Origin: Candidatus Caenarcanales bacterium
Lineage (GTDB): Bacteria > Cyanobacteriota > Vampirovibrionia > Caenarcaniphilales > Caenarcanaceae
Length of the DNA: 64,000 bases
Direction: 5' to 3'
Assembly: GCA_030065015.1 (NCBI GenBank)
Contig: JASJDU010000024.1
Span: forward strand, 1-64,000
The notes beneath the pieces were generated by a model, which had not been told where the DNA came from, did not search any database, and saw only the letters and a list, made by a program, of their open reading frames with translations. Positions within the stretch are counted from its first letter, which is position 1; each line of letters begins with the position of its first letter. Of this stretch, positions 44,641 to 53,372 are shown piece by piece. Both the position numbers and the translations under genes were made by a program.

Positions 44641-44999
44641 TAATGCTTCCTTTCCTGTTTAAAAAGTTTCTGAACCTGGGTTAATAGTTCTTCTCTATCA
44701 AAAGCTTTTGCATTGTTTTTAACATCAATCGGCTGGAGCTTATCTTTATCATAAGAAGCCAGTAAATTAGTTTGATTTGAAGATACACCAATTAATAAAA
44801 TCTCTGATTCTGACACTTTTACTAAATGAATAGAATTTGCTTGGGAAAGAATTATCGAGTCAAGCCTTTGAAGGTAAACGTTATTTTTAAAAGAGAAACC
44901 GCCCGATTTTACTTTTAAAAGCCAAACCGATAGACCCCACAGAAATAGAAGTGGTACTAAGCACAATACAAATTTTTTGAGGATTTCATCTTCCACCAA
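44640..44999 (-). CDS. fliO: Probable FliO-like protein
   Basis: Position directly before fliP, together with a 119-residue length and a single N-terminal membrane segment (about residues 10-28, FVLCLVPLLFLWGLSVWLL), followed by a basic cytosolic domain, fits FliO, which assists FliP assembly. The soluble part has the FliO-like strand pattern LQRLDSIILSQANSIHLVKV and then EILLIGVSSNQTNLLASY. FliO is poorly conserved, so the call rests mostly on context. The start is a TTG at 44999 or the adjacent GTG at 44996. It overlaps fliP by one base. The upstream gap carries the terminator of the preceding gene at 45117-45158. Confidence 0.75.
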   Translation of the reverse strand: MVEDEILKKFVLCLVPLLFLWGLSVWLLKVKSGGFSFKNNVYLQRLDSIILSQANSIHLVKVSESEILLIGVSSNQTNLLASYDKDKLQPIDVKNNAKAFDREELLTQVQKLFKQERKH

Positions 45000-45118
45000 A
45001 GCGAAAAGTCTTAAAGGAAGTTATGTTAATGAATAATAGTATCTCAAATGTAGTTGTTGAGTACATAGTCCTTAAGCTAATTATGAAATATATAGCAAAA
45101 CTAAATCATTAAGTTCTT

Positions 45119-45157
45119 CAAAAAGAAAGAGCCTCAAAATAAAATTCTTGAGGCTCC
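45119..45157 (-). terminator. Intrinsic terminator of the secreted protein gene
   Basis: On the minus strand, GAGCCTCAA (45156-45148) pairs with TTGAGGCTC (45137-45129) around an AT-rich loop, and a T-rich tract follows (45128-45119). It lies about 28 bases after the stop of the gene at 45185 and before the fliO-fliP-fliQ run, so that run needs its own promoter in 45000-45118. This is the most classical terminator in the window. Confidence 0.8.
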
Positions 45158-45184
45158 AAACTCAATTGTTTTCTAAGTATTCTC

Positions 45185-46183
45185 TTACCAGAGACCTCTA
45201 ACTGGTTGCTTATATTGAGGAATTTGAGGAGGTGCAATCGGTGCAGGGGGTAGATATCTCCTATAAGGAATTGGTTGTGGAAAATATGTTTGATTCATTC
45301 CCATCGCGTAGCATCCAGATGGACTACCAATGTAGAAATCTCCACTACAATGAGGTTGAACTGGTCTTTTTACTCTTGAAGTACCCCAATTTGCACCTAA
45401 AGAGCCTGAGACTGCTCCATCATCACCAACACCTTCACTAAATCCAAAGGCTGCTCCTAAACTTGTTCCATAACTTCTAATTGTTTCAGCGAATGCGCAA
45501 TTAACATTTCCAACAATGTTGGCTCCATTTCTAGCTGCCATCCTGGATAAGGAAACTAAAGCCGCCTCCGTTGTGGCGTATTCTTCCATAAAGACATAGC
45601 CAGTACCGATGTAAGTCACGCACCCAGGAGGTAATTTTGTATTAAGACCGCAGGCTATAACAGCTCCGCCAGCAAAGGCACCTCCTCCGGGAGCACCAGA
45701 GGCAATAAACTCTCTTTCATCATAAATCCCAAACAATCTATCTTTTATTCCTCTTTTTAGAAAAGCTCCGACATTCACTATTCTGCAAGCACTAAAAGGT
45801 GAACCATCATTAATAGTTTTACTGCAATGGAAAAGTATATTTGGAGGGGTGAAATTCCAAGGACCGTTAAATAAATGCGTATTAGCAAAAGCACTAGGAG
45901 AACCAACTACAGTAGCAATGGCTCCGCCACCACTAGTACCAGGCCCTATTATTCCAGCTTTATTATTAACTTGAATTTGATTTAAGTTTTGAGATGCATT
46001 CTGCAACTGGATCTGGTTGTTGTTATTTGTGTTAGAAACCGGCGAATTTGTTACGTTGTCTCCAATTGCAACGTTAGCCTGTGAAAAGGCTTCTTGACTG
46101 TTAAAGAATGTAAAACAGGCGCATGCTAGAACTCCAAGGGTCAAGCACTTAAAATTTGTTTTTTTATCAGAAAAGCCTAACAA
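45185..46183 (-). CDS. Unknown secreted Asn/Gln-rich protein
   Basis: I do not recognise this 332-residue protein. Residues about 12-35 form a signal peptide (LTLGVLACACFTFF, ending near EAFSQA). Next comes a low-complexity Asn/Gln stretch (SNTNNNNQIQLQNASQNLNQ), then a Gly-rich region and a domain with pairs of cysteines (LFHCSKT, FSACRI, IACGL, PGCVT, VNCAF, QPHCS, SGCYA), and a proline-rich tail. It is probably exported, possibly surface attached. The start is TTG at 46183, supported by a GGAGA Shine-Dalgarno 8 bases upstream; no in-frame ATG precedes it. A terminator follows. The cysteine and low-complexity style resembles the secreted genes at 3909-8286, but sequence homology is not evident. 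Confidence 0.75.
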   Translation of the reverse strand: MLGFSDKKTNFKCLTLGVLACACFTFFNSQEAFSQANVAIGDNVTNSPVSNTNNNNQIQLQNASQNLNQIQVNNKAGIIGPGTSGGGAIATVVGSPSAFANTHLFNGPWNFTPPNILFHCSKTINDGSPFSACRIVNVGAFLKRGIKDRLFGIYDEREFIASGAPGGGAFAGGAVIACGLNTKLPPGCVTYIGTGYVFMEEYATTEAALVSLSRMAARNGANIVGNVNCAFAETIRSYGTSLGAAFGFSEGVGDDGAVSGSLGANWGTSRVKRPVQPHCSGDFYIGSPSGCYAMGMNQTYFPQPIPYRRYLPPAPIAPPQIPQYKQPVRGLW

Positions 46184-46400
46184 TTTTATTTCTCCATCTC
46201 ATTCCTAAGAAGCTAAGACTAATAATTTGTTCCTAACCCCTTAATATTTATAGATTTCTAAATTCGATTTACCCTAAGAAAAAAATTATTATCAAGCAGT
46301 TATATAGTAATTTCTATAAATGTTCGGATAATCCTATGTCTTAACCCTTGTTCTTAAAGGTTTTAGGACTATAAAGCTTGATAAATAAAGACGCCTAAAA

Positions 46401-46423
46401 GATTTACTTGAAATCAGTAAATC
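46401..46423. repeat. 8-bp perfect hairpin in a 330-base spacer
   Basis: GATTTACT (46401-46408) pairs with AGTAAATC (46416-46423) around a 7-base loop. On the minus strand a TTTT follows, so it could be a weak terminator for the gene at 46514. The rest of the spacer 46184-46513 is AT-rich and holds the probable promoter of the secreted protein gene at 45185; I see no other gene in it. Confidence 0.4.
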
Positions 46424-46513
46424 CTCCAAAGAATGCAGAGATGAAAGTTAATACTCAATCCATTTTGCATTTGCGTTGTTATAGTGTAAAAACAAAGATA
46501 CAAACATTTTTTT

Positions 46514-47245
46514 CTAGACATTTTCTAGTACAAATGGATTGTAATTCGTTTCATAATCGTAGAAATCTTCTTTTTCAGCTTTTTTTAGCCAATCTACTAT
46601 TGCGTAAGTTAAAGGTGTTGCGAAAACTTCCCATGTGACCTTGCCGATATAATTTGCCAGCATTATTTGTCCTAAAAGTATTAAAGGAAAATCCGGGTTA
46701 CCTAAAAAGGCTAACGGATAAAAAATCAACGTATCCATAGCCTCACCACATATTGTTGAGCCAATTGTTCGGCTCCATAAAAATGAACCTTGAGTAAACA
46801 TTTTCATCTTGGATAATACGAAGGAGTTTATGAACTCACCAGTTGCAAAAGCGATTATTGAAGCACATGCTATTCGCCAACTTATATTAAAAACTTCTTC
46901 ATATGCTTCTTGATGAGACCAATTGTTAGCGGGTGGCATCTTGACTATAATCTGCACCATAATAGTCGCAAAAATAAGCGCTCCGAATCCACTCCAAATA
47001 ACCTTACGGCTTGGTGAATAACCATAGACTTCAGTTAGAACATTACCAATTAGATAAGAAATTGGAAAAAAAATGATTCCGGTGCCAATTGGGAAAGAAG
47101 CAAAATTGTTTCCCGAAAATGGATTAATAATTGTTATCTGAGAAACCTTAGCAGCCCCTACCAAATTGATTACCAGGAGTATGCAAATAAAAAGAGCTTG
47201 AATATAGCTTAAGTATCTATACTGTATTCTACGAGGTTGCGTCAT
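46514..47245 (-). CDS. yhhQ: Queuosine-precursor transporter (YhhQ/VUT family)
   Basis: YhhQ-family membrane proteins take up queuosine precursors (preQ0, preQ1 or queuine). The 243-residue protein has about six membrane helices and the family segments: ASFPIGTGIIFFPISYLIGNVLTEVYGY near the N-terminal half (with the conserved EVYG), SWRIACASIIAFATGEFINSFVL, and GSFLWSRTIGSTICGEAMDTLIFYPLAF. The C-terminal part carries TWEVFATPLTYAIVDWLKKAE. ATG start at 47245. It could also serve as a purine-type ECF-independent transporter; the substrate is inferred from family. It is upstream of the unknown secreted gene and followed by a 366-base gap containing a small ORF. Confidence 0.87.
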   Translation of the reverse strand: MTQPRRIQYRYLSYIQALFICILLVINLVGAAKVSQITIINPFSGNNFASFPIGTGIIFFPISYLIGNVLTEVYGYSPSRKVIWSGFGALIFATIMVQIIVKMPPANNWSHQEAYEEVFNISWRIACASIIAFATGEFINSFVLSKMKMFTQGSFLWSRTIGSTICGEAMDTLIFYPLAFLGNPDFPLILLGQIMLANYIGKVTWEVFATPLTYAIVDWLKKAEKEDFYDYETNYNPFVLENV

Positions 47246-47611
47246 TTAGAGGCTGTGTAAAAAAGAGAACAAGATTCTTTAAGATAGAAATAACAAAGAA
47301 TATGAAACTGAGTTAACCGAAGTTCAATGGAATTGTATCAGGAGGATTCATTCATGAGTAAAAAACGAAATTGGAAGGCTTTCAATTATTAAGTTTGGAT
47401 CAATAATTAGAAACATTTACATAGACTTTTGAATAGTCAACAGATTAGTAAGCATCTATTTAGCTAGCATTCCTCAATTTTATTTAGTGATAAATCAAGC
47501 TTTAATACTGGAATCTAAGATCTATTTTGTAACTATTCAATAGAGTTTATGGTTTATTTCCCTTTATCTTTTATATTCAATTAATGAACGAGAAATTATT
47601 TATAAAGCAAA
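47246..47611. other. 366-base intergenic spacer
   Basis: This gap separates two minus-strand genes (yhhQ and nuoM). The only supported content is a tiny plus-strand ORF with a perfect Shine-Dalgarno at 47354. The remainder is AT-rich and shows no other gene, tRNA or clear hairpin. It probably contains the yhhQ promoter at its left end. Confidence 0.5.
47354..47392 (+). CDS. 12-residue small ORF with strong ribosome binding site
   Basis: An AGGAGG (47340-47345) lies 8 bases before an ATG that opens MSKKRNWKAFNY, followed by TAA. The spacing and match are the best in the window, whereas many real genes here have no Shine-Dalgarno. The peptide is basic. It could be a leader peptide, a small functional peptide, or chance. 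There is no following gene on the plus strand within 1.8 kb, so a classical leader for a downstream gene does not fit well. Confidence 0.35.
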   Translation: MSKKRNWKAFNY

Positions 47612-49162
47612 CTAGCTTTTATTCACTGATAACTCCTGAGACAAGGTGATGCTTGCTGTTTCAATTTTATCTGTCAAAGCTCTCGGGTAAATGCCTAGAA
47701 ACAAACTTAGTGCAAGAAAAGAGCTTAAAACGAGCACTTCTGATGATTTAAGATCCGTGAGATTGGACCATTTTGGCATTTCATTACCAAAGAAAATTTT
47801 TTTAGCGAGCCAAAGCATATAAGCGGCCGTGATAATGACCCCAATTGTGCTGAATGCCGCAGAAAGTTTCACATAAGTTGGAACATCTGCTGAGAAAGCA
47901 GAATAAAAAACTAAGGATTCTCCGACAAAGCCTGACAAAGCAGGTAAGCCGAGATTAGCCATTGCTAAAGCAAGGAAGAAAAAGAAAAATATAGGCATTT
48001 TAGTTGCAAGACCACTAAAGTTGGATATAAGTCTTGTGTGAGATCTTTCATAAATTACTCCAATAAGCATGAACAAACCCGCGCTTATTACTCCGTGACT
48101 GAACATCTGGAAGATTGCACCATTTATTCCTTGTGGAGTTAAAGTTGCTAAGCCTAACAGTATGAAGCCCATATGGCTTACGCTAGAATAGGCTATAACT
48201 CTCTTCATATCGTCTTGTGCAAGACAGTAAATAGCTGCTCCCAAAATATTTACGGCTCCGACTGCAGCTATGATTGGTGCTAATTCAACCAATGAATATG
48301 GGAAAAACTCAGTAGCAAATCGAATTAAACCGTAACCACCCATTTTTAATAGTATACCGGCTAAAAGCATTGATATTGGAGTAGGAGCTTCAACGTGTGC
48401 CTCTGGAAGCCAGGTGTGTAATGGTATAGAAGGTAGTTTTATACAAAAGCCGACGAGAAATAGAACGAATATCCATTTTATAAAGTCTAAATGTTGGCTT
48501 AGTGGACCTTGTTCTTGAAGAAGTCTAAAATTATAGGCTGATTCTGCCATAGAGAAGGTTTTAGCTCCCGATAACCAGAAAAGTAACAAAATACCTGCTA
48601 GTAAAAGTGCGCCTGCAATAAAAGTGAAAATTAAAAACTTATTGGCTGCTTTTAGTCTATTTTCACCACCCCAAATTGATATTAAAAGATACATGGGAAT
48701 TAATTCGAACTCCCAAAAAACAAAAAAGAAAATTAAGTCTTGAGCCAGAAATACTCCTAATACAGCAGTTGTAAGAAGGAAAAGTAAAGAGTAATAAAGT
48801 TTTGGCTTAGTTTTTTTTGCAATAGACCCACTCGCAATGATGGTTGGAGGAAGTAAGATACCAGTTAAAAGAACCATGGAAACTGATAGTCCATCAACTC
48901 CCAGTTTGAAAGTTGAAACATCTCCCAGCCATTTATATGATTCTATGAGTTGTAAGCCGGATTGGTTAGGAACAAAACCAATATAAAAAATAATGAGACT
49001 TAAGGCTAAGATAACTCCCGAAAAAATTAAGGACACTTTTTTACAATCGATTGCTACTTCTTCATCGGAGCGTCCTTCCGCTGGAATGAAAGAAACTACT
49101 ATTGAAGCTAGAACAGTAATTGCTAACAGAAAACTTAAAATTGGCAAGTTGAAAGAATCCAT
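47612..49162 (-). CDS. nuoM: NADH dehydrogenase subunit M (NuoM/NdhD)
   Basis: NuoM is one of the proton-pumping membrane subunits of complex I. The 516-residue protein has about 13-14 hydrophobic segments. Family landmarks are FVFWEFELIPMYLLISIWG near residue 140 (with the conserved glutamates), KLPSIPLHTWLPEAHVEAPTPIS near residue 230, and AYSSVSHMGFILLGLATL with later GLATKMPIFF. The lysines in these segments form the proton path. Homologues of the same fold occur in Mrp antiporters and hydrogenases, but the motif set fits complex I. Other nuo genes are not nearby, so this gene may be separate from the main cluster or at one end of it. ATG start at 49162. Confidence 0.93.
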   Translation of the reverse strand: MDSFNLPILSFLLAITVLASIVVSFIPAEGRSDEEVAIDCKKVSLIFSGVILALSLIIFYIGFVPNQSGLQLIESYKWLGDVSTFKLGVDGLSVSMVLLTGILLPPTIIASGSIAKKTKPKLYYSLLFLLTTAVLGVFLAQDLIFFFVFWEFELIPMYLLISIWGGENRLKAANKFLIFTFIAGALLLAGILLLFWLSGAKTFSMAESAYNFRLLQEQGPLSQHLDFIKWIFVLFLVGFCIKLPSIPLHTWLPEAHVEAPTPISMLLAGILLKMGGYGLIRFATEFFPYSLVELAPIIAAVGAVNILGAAIYCLAQDDMKRVIAYSSVSHMGFILLGLATLTPQGINGAIFQMFSHGVISAGLFMLIGVIYERSHTRLISNFSGLATKMPIFFFFFLALAMANLGLPALSGFVGESLVFYSAFSADVPTYVKLSAAFSTIGVIITAAYMLWLAKKIFFGNEMPKWSNLTDLKSSEVLVLSSFLALSLFLGIYPRALTDKIETASITLSQELSVNKS

Positions 49163-49253
49163 AATTAATTAGAATTATTTAGATTGAAGTTTTGTAAAAA
49201 TTCAACATTAAGGATCGCAAATTTTCCTTTTTTGAGCAATTTTCAATTATCTA

Positions 49254-50081
49254 ATGTTCAGTAACTCAAAGAAAATTTATTTGATGGGGGTTTTAAATGT
49301 TACTCCCGATTCGTTTTCTGATGGTGGAGAGTATTTGAGTCTCGATAAGGCTGTCGAAAGAGCCGAAAAGTTGATCCAAGATGGTGCTGAAATAATAGAT
49401 ATTGGTGCTGAATCTACAAGACCAGAAGCAAATTTAATTTCATCTGAGCAAGAGTGGAGTAGATTGGAAGACACTCTCAGAAAAGTTAATGAAATAATAC
49501 TCAATAGAAATGAACCAGAATTAATACTTTCAATTGATACAAGGAAAAGAGAGGTGGTTGAGAAGACCTTAGGTTTCCTTTCTAGAATCATAGTTAATGA
49601 TGTAAGTGCTTTAGAAGATGAAAATGCAGGAATTGCAAAGCTAATTGCTAAGAGGCCAGATTCATATATAGTTATAAATCATCACCGTGGAATCCCACCT
49701 ACAAAAAATAATCCCAAAGCTAACCCACAAATTATTCATGAATTGATTCGTTTTTTTTCTTCAAAGATTGAGCTTGCAGAGAAATTGGGTGTTCAAACAA
49801 AACAAATTATCCTAGATCCTGGACTAGGTTTTGGGAAAGGATTGAAAGAAAACTTATTGATAATAAAAAATTTAGAGGAGATAAGAAAATACTTTCAACT
49901 TCCAATCATGATTGGAGCTTCGAGGAAAAGATTTATAAAGGAGTTATGGGGTGATGCTGGACAAGATTGGGGAAGCTTAGTTGTTAGCGCTTTGGGAATT
50001 AAAGCTGGGGCAAATATAATTCGCTGCCATGAGCCCAAATTTTATAAACCTTTAAAATTAGAATTTGACCTAATTGACTAG
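49254..50081 (+). CDS. folP: Dihydropteroate synthase
   Basis: FolP condenses 4-aminobenzoate with pterin pyrophosphate in folate synthesis; it is the sulfonamide target. The 275-residue protein has the first signature LMGVLNVTPDSFSDGGEYL (residues 10-28), the second signature EIIDIGAESTRPEA, VNDVSALEDE, IILDPGLGFGKGL, and the last GASRKRFI segment. The 4-aminobenzoate-site features are conserved. Folate is needed by ThyX encoded at 62550. ATG start at 49254, diverging from nuoM with a 91-base gap. The 3' end overlaps a 16-bp inverted repeat (50059-50100). It is convergent with the M50 protease gene. Confidence 0.95.
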   Translation: MFSNSKKIYLMGVLNVTPDSFSDGGEYLSLDKAVERAEKLIQDGAEIIDIGAESTRPEANLISSEQEWSRLEDTLRKVNEIILNRNEPELILSIDTRKREVVEKTLGFLSRIIVNDVSALEDENAGIAKLIAKRPDSYIVINHHRGIPPTKNNPKANPQIIHELIRFFSSKIELAEKLGVQTKQIILDPGLGFGKGLKENLLIIKNLEEIRKYFQLPIMIGASRKRFIKELWGDAGQDWGSLVVSALGIKAGANIIRCHEPKFYKPLKLEFDLID

Positions 50082-50100
50082 TTGATTAGGTCAAATTCTA
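50059..50100. terminator. 16-bp perfect inverted repeat between convergent genes
   Basis: Arms at 50059-50074 and 50085-50100 are perfectly complementary around a 10-base loop. The first arm includes the last codons of folP and its stop codon lies in the loop. It lies between folP and the convergent M50 gene, which ends at 50107, so a shared terminator is likely. No T-tract is present. Confidence 0.5.
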
Positions 50101-50106
50101 TGGAGA

Positions 50107-50769
50107 TCAATATATGTGACTTTGGCTGAAGAAAATATTTAAATTATTTACTATGAACTCAATGAATTTGTTTGCCTGATTCCTTAATTGTTCCCAGAGT
50201 CCAGGGATGTTGAAGATAATTAGCAAACAAACTAATGGTAGATAAGAAATATTGTTCAAAGAGCGTAGGGGTGGAAAAATTTCTTGAAAAATATGGAATC
50301 CATCTAAAGGTGGTATTGGCAATAGGTTAAAAAAGCAAAGAATAAAATTTAAGATTGCCCCAATATAAAAAACGAAAATTAAGTTTTCATTCATCCTGTT
50401 TTCAATTAACCAGTTTTCTTTCGAAGCTAAAAATATTAAAGACGAAAACACAACACACAGAACTATATTTGATAAAGGACCTGCTGCTGAAACAATGATA
50501 TTACTCAGCTTTCCATTCTTAAACTTTGATGGATTTACTGGCATTTGACCCCAAGAAATACCGAATAAAATTAAGAAAATTACTCCTGACCAGCCCATAT
50601 GTGTGACAGGGTTGAGTGTTAAATGTTGGAGTTCTTTTGGCGTATCGTCTCCTTGAGAAATCGCTGCATACCCATGCGCCAACTCATGAATGGTGATAGA
50701 TAACAGCACAACTAAAATAGTACTGGAAAATGTTAGTGGGTCAGTGAAAAGCCTCTCAATAAAAAGCAT
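50107..50769 (-). CDS. M50 family membrane metalloprotease
   Basis: The 220-residue protein is a small site-2-protease-like membrane peptidase. The zinc motif HELAH is at about residues 28-32, in a membrane segment, followed by the family feature of an Asp-containing LLPIPPLDGFHIF near residue 150 that supplies the third zinc ligand. The region after the zinc motif (LQHLTLNPVTHMGWSGV) is typical of the small uncharacterised M50 members rather than RseP-type enzymes, and there is no PDZ domain. Function is unknown for most of these proteins. ATG start at 50769. It is convergent with folP and lies downstream of the AttH-like gene at 50814, 44 bases apart, in the same direction. Confidence 0.88.
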   Translation of the reverse strand: MLFIERLFTDPLTFSSTILVVLLSITIHELAHGYAAISQGDDTPKELQHLTLNPVTHMGWSGVIFLILFGISWGQMPVNPSKFKNGKLSNIIVSAAGPLSNIVLCVVFSSLIFLASKENWLIENRMNENLIFVFYIGAILNFILCFFNLLPIPPLDGFHIFQEIFPPLRSLNNISYLPLVCLLIIFNIPGLWEQLRNQANKFIEFIVNNLNIFFSQSHIY

Positions 50770-50813
50770 TGTGAAATTTTGTTTACTTTTAGATAAAAGC
50801 TTAAGATAAAGCT

Positions 50814-51953
50814 TTAGATTTTTTCATTCAAGCTTTCATCATAGCCTGTTAGTTCTAAATATCCGCTGCCAATTTTCTTTCCTGATACTCTGTCAATAAC
50901 CTTAATGGCACCTTCCCAATAATTAACCGCTGTACTTTTTTGTGTCGTTAGTTCCTGATTGAACATTTTTGGAATAACTTTTAATCCTAAATTGAGTTTT
51001 GGAATTGTTATCTCCCACTCTAAAGGATATTCAATGTTGGTTTTTGGGCTTTTCCACTTCTTTTTTCCTTTGAGATAAAGCTCCGATTTTTTAAGATGAG
51101 TGACTTCTCCATTATTGGAAATGTAGCTGGCACTGGAAAATTTTGAGGTTTTGCCATTTTTTTCTCTAATTTGGTAAATCATCAAACTGCTCTCATCACT
51201 GAACTGTATACTGAACCAATCCCATCCAACTTGCTCCTTCTCTAGTTGGCTTGATCCAAATTCATGATCCATCCAGCTTTTACCAACAACATTTAATTCT
51301 TTTCCATTTATATTGATCTTTCCTGAGGTTTCTATTAACGGGAAAGAGTAATAATGACTTGCACAACTTTTACAGCTTCCTTTCCTACTTATTCCTTCAC
51401 CTTGAATTCCATGAATAATTGGGTTCGTTAATGGTTGAAGAGTTAAGTTGATTGAGATGCCATCTTGTTCAGCCTTGAGTATGTGCTTCTCTATATTAGG
51501 GAAAATATTTGTTGACCAATTGCCATTCCAAATAAAAGTTTGTTCAATGCCAGCTTTGGATAATATTGAACGATTTATTTTTTCAAAATGATAAAACTTC
51601 TTTTTTTCAATATCCGAGACTGCGAAGTGAGCGGCGTAAATTGAGTTTCCATTAGGCTCTAATCCAATTCTGAAGAAAGTAAGTTGATAACCGTATTCGC
51701 TTTTTGTTCTTGGTGAAAATAAATTTCCAGTGTAATACCACCACTCGGTTGAAAACTGAGAATGAGATGAATGATCTTTTGGAAATTGATACCAATAACC
51801 CGGCTCTGCTGATGAAAATGGTGATGTATTTTGTGTTGATTCTGTCTTTTTGCTGATTGATGGGGAGGAACTTATAAAACAAAAAAATAATGTTGAGAAA
51901 CTAACAAGGAATAAAAAGGTTCTATTAAAAAGTGTTAAAAAGTATGTAAGCAA
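50814..51953 (-). CDS. AttH/CrtC lipocalin-like secreted protein
   Basis: The 379-residue protein has an N-terminal hydrophobic segment (about residues 3-28) that suggests a signal anchor or peptide, then the pattern of the AttH/carotenoid 1,2-hydratase fold: FSTEWWYYTGNLF near residue 66, GYQLTFFRIGLEP, YAAHFAVSDI, then GKSWMDHEFGSSQ and the WDWFSIQFSDESSLMIYQIR segment. The C-terminal domain ends GSGYLELTGYDES. Such proteins are often annotated as predicted hydrolases or hydratases; a carotenoid role is not supported by other genes here. The start is TTG at 51953, uncertain. A small M50 gene follows in the same direction. Confidence in the fold is good, in the function low. Confidence 0.82.
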   Translation of the reverse strand: MLTYFLTLFNRTFLFLVSFSTLFFCFISSSPSISKKTESTQNTSPFSSAEPGYWYQFPKDHSSHSQFSTEWWYYTGNLFSPRTKSEYGYQLTFFRIGLEPNGNSIYAAHFAVSDIEKKKFYHFEKINRSILSKAGIEQTFIWNGNWSTNIFPNIEKHILKAEQDGISINLTLQPLTNPIIHGIQGEGISRKGSCKSCASHYYSFPLIETSGKININGKELNVVGKSWMDHEFGSSQLEKEQVGWDWFSIQFSDESSLMIYQIREKNGKTSKFSSASYISNNGEVTHLKKSELYLKGKKKWKSPKTNIEYPLEWEITIPKLNLGLKVIPKMFNQELTTQKSTAVNYWEGAIKVIDRVSGKKIGSGYLELTGYDESLNEKI

Positions 51954-52073
51954 AGTAATTTTTAAGTTTTTTTCTCTGTAAGCAACAATTAATTGTATAA
52001 ATAATAAGAACTCTAATGCTTAGCAACTGAATATAATCGGTTAACTTCTAAATTCCTAACTTTTCAGATAAAA

Positions 52074-53321
52074 GTGTTTTCAATTAAATCTATAAGAAAA
52101 ATTTTTGTTTTTGTTCTTTTGATCGGTTTATTTATAAGTTTATTTGTAAATTTTTCTGCAAAAGCTTTCTACAATAACAGTGTTTATCGTCCTCAGGTTC
52201 CGAGTGGTAGATATCAAAAAATAGGTACTATTTCACCGATAAGAGTTGCAAAGAAAAATTCTTTAAACAAAACCAAAGCTTCGCAAGCTGTAATTTTACT
52301 CCCTGGCTTGAATTCAGCTAAATTATCTAATGAATTATATGAATGGAAGAACTTTTGGGAAGCGTGGAATGAGGCGGATATTGATTCGGAATTAAAAGAA
52401 AAGTATAAATTTTTTGTATTTAGATATGAAGGGTGGGATAGTTTACACGAATCATCGAAAATTCTCACTCAAGGAATAAAAGAAATTCTGGAAAAAGAGC
52501 CCAATATAAAGTCAATAAATTTTATTGGGTACAGCCAAGGCGGTATGATTCCAAGGATTATTTTCATTAACAATCCTGAGATTGCTTCAATAACCAATAA
52601 AGTTCAAACCCTAGCTTCTCCTCACCAAGGAAGTATTGCCTTAACAAAAAAACTTACTCTGGATAGCATCGAAACTCAAAACCCAATCGCTAAGTCAAAA
52701 AATAAATTAGCTTTGAGGGTATTTAGTAACTGGTACAAACATGCATATCTTGAGCAAGCTTGGACGGATTTTGATGGCGCCTTACCTCCATCGGCAAATT
52801 ACAAACCACCTGAAGAAGCGGTGAATTTTCCTCAACCAAATGATTTAAGTAAATTTTTTACCTATGCGTCTTATATTTTTCCTCCTAGGATGAATGATTT
52901 TGAAAGTAAGTTTGGAATATTTTTTGGTGAAACTATTCCTCGGCTTTTATGGGACAGAAGAGCTGGAATGAAGGAATTGAATAGATGGATGGCAAAGAGA
53001 ATATATGAAGATGAAGATTCCAGAGTTCGTGATAATCATCGATTGAACGATGGTGTGACGCCTTTATCCAGTGCTTTATGGGCTAGGCTTTGTAAGCCGG
53101 ATGAAGAACAACCGGATAATTGGAAGAAACTTTTTCCAACAAATAATTATTGCCCAAGTACTCATGTTCACAGGGCCTTTTATGGTGTTGACCATTTAAT
53201 GTGGAGAGAATCAACCGCTGCAAGAAAAAAGGTTAAAGATTTACTCAATCCGGGTCTAGAAAAGAGACCGGTTTATTCATGGGTTATTGAAGATCTGGTC
53301 GGTTTGCACTCAATTAATTGA
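52074..53321 (+). CDS. Secreted lipase-like alpha/beta hydrolase
   Basis: The 415-residue protein has a signal peptide (about residues 1-30, VFVLLIGLFISLFVNFSAKA) after a basic start. The GTG at 52074 is the only good start. An ILLPGLNSAKLS oxyanion-region strand near residue 75 is followed by the nucleophile elbow FIGYSQGGMIPR (GYSQG) near residue 152. A late DHLMW motif near residue 380 could supply the catalytic histidine. These features fit a triacylglycerol lipase or related secreted esterase. The substrate is unknown. It diverges from the AttH-like gene at 50814 across a 120-base gap and is convergent with manC. No lipase chaperone is present. Confidence 0.82.
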   Translation: MFSIKSIRKIFVFVLLIGLFISLFVNFSAKAFYNNSVYRPQVPSGRYQKIGTISPIRVAKKNSLNKTKASQAVILLPGLNSAKLSNELYEWKNFWEAWNEADIDSELKEKYKFFVFRYEGWDSLHESSKILTQGIKEILEKEPNIKSINFIGYSQGGMIPRIIFINNPEIASITNKVQTLASPHQGSIALTKKLTLDSIETQNPIAKSKNKLALRVFSNWYKHAYLEQAWTDFDGALPPSANYKPPEEAVNFPQPNDLSKFFTYASYIFPPRMNDFESKFGIFFGETIPRLLWDRRAGMKELNRWMAKRIYEDEDSRVRDNHRLNDGVTPLSSALWARLCKPDEEQPDNWKKLFPTNNYCPSTHVHRAFYGVDHLMWRESTAARKKVKDLLNPGLEKRPVYSWVIEDLVGLHSIN

Positions 53322-53372
53322 ATTTAAAAATATAGTTTTAGTTTTGTTTGAGACTTGTACCGAAGATGTATC

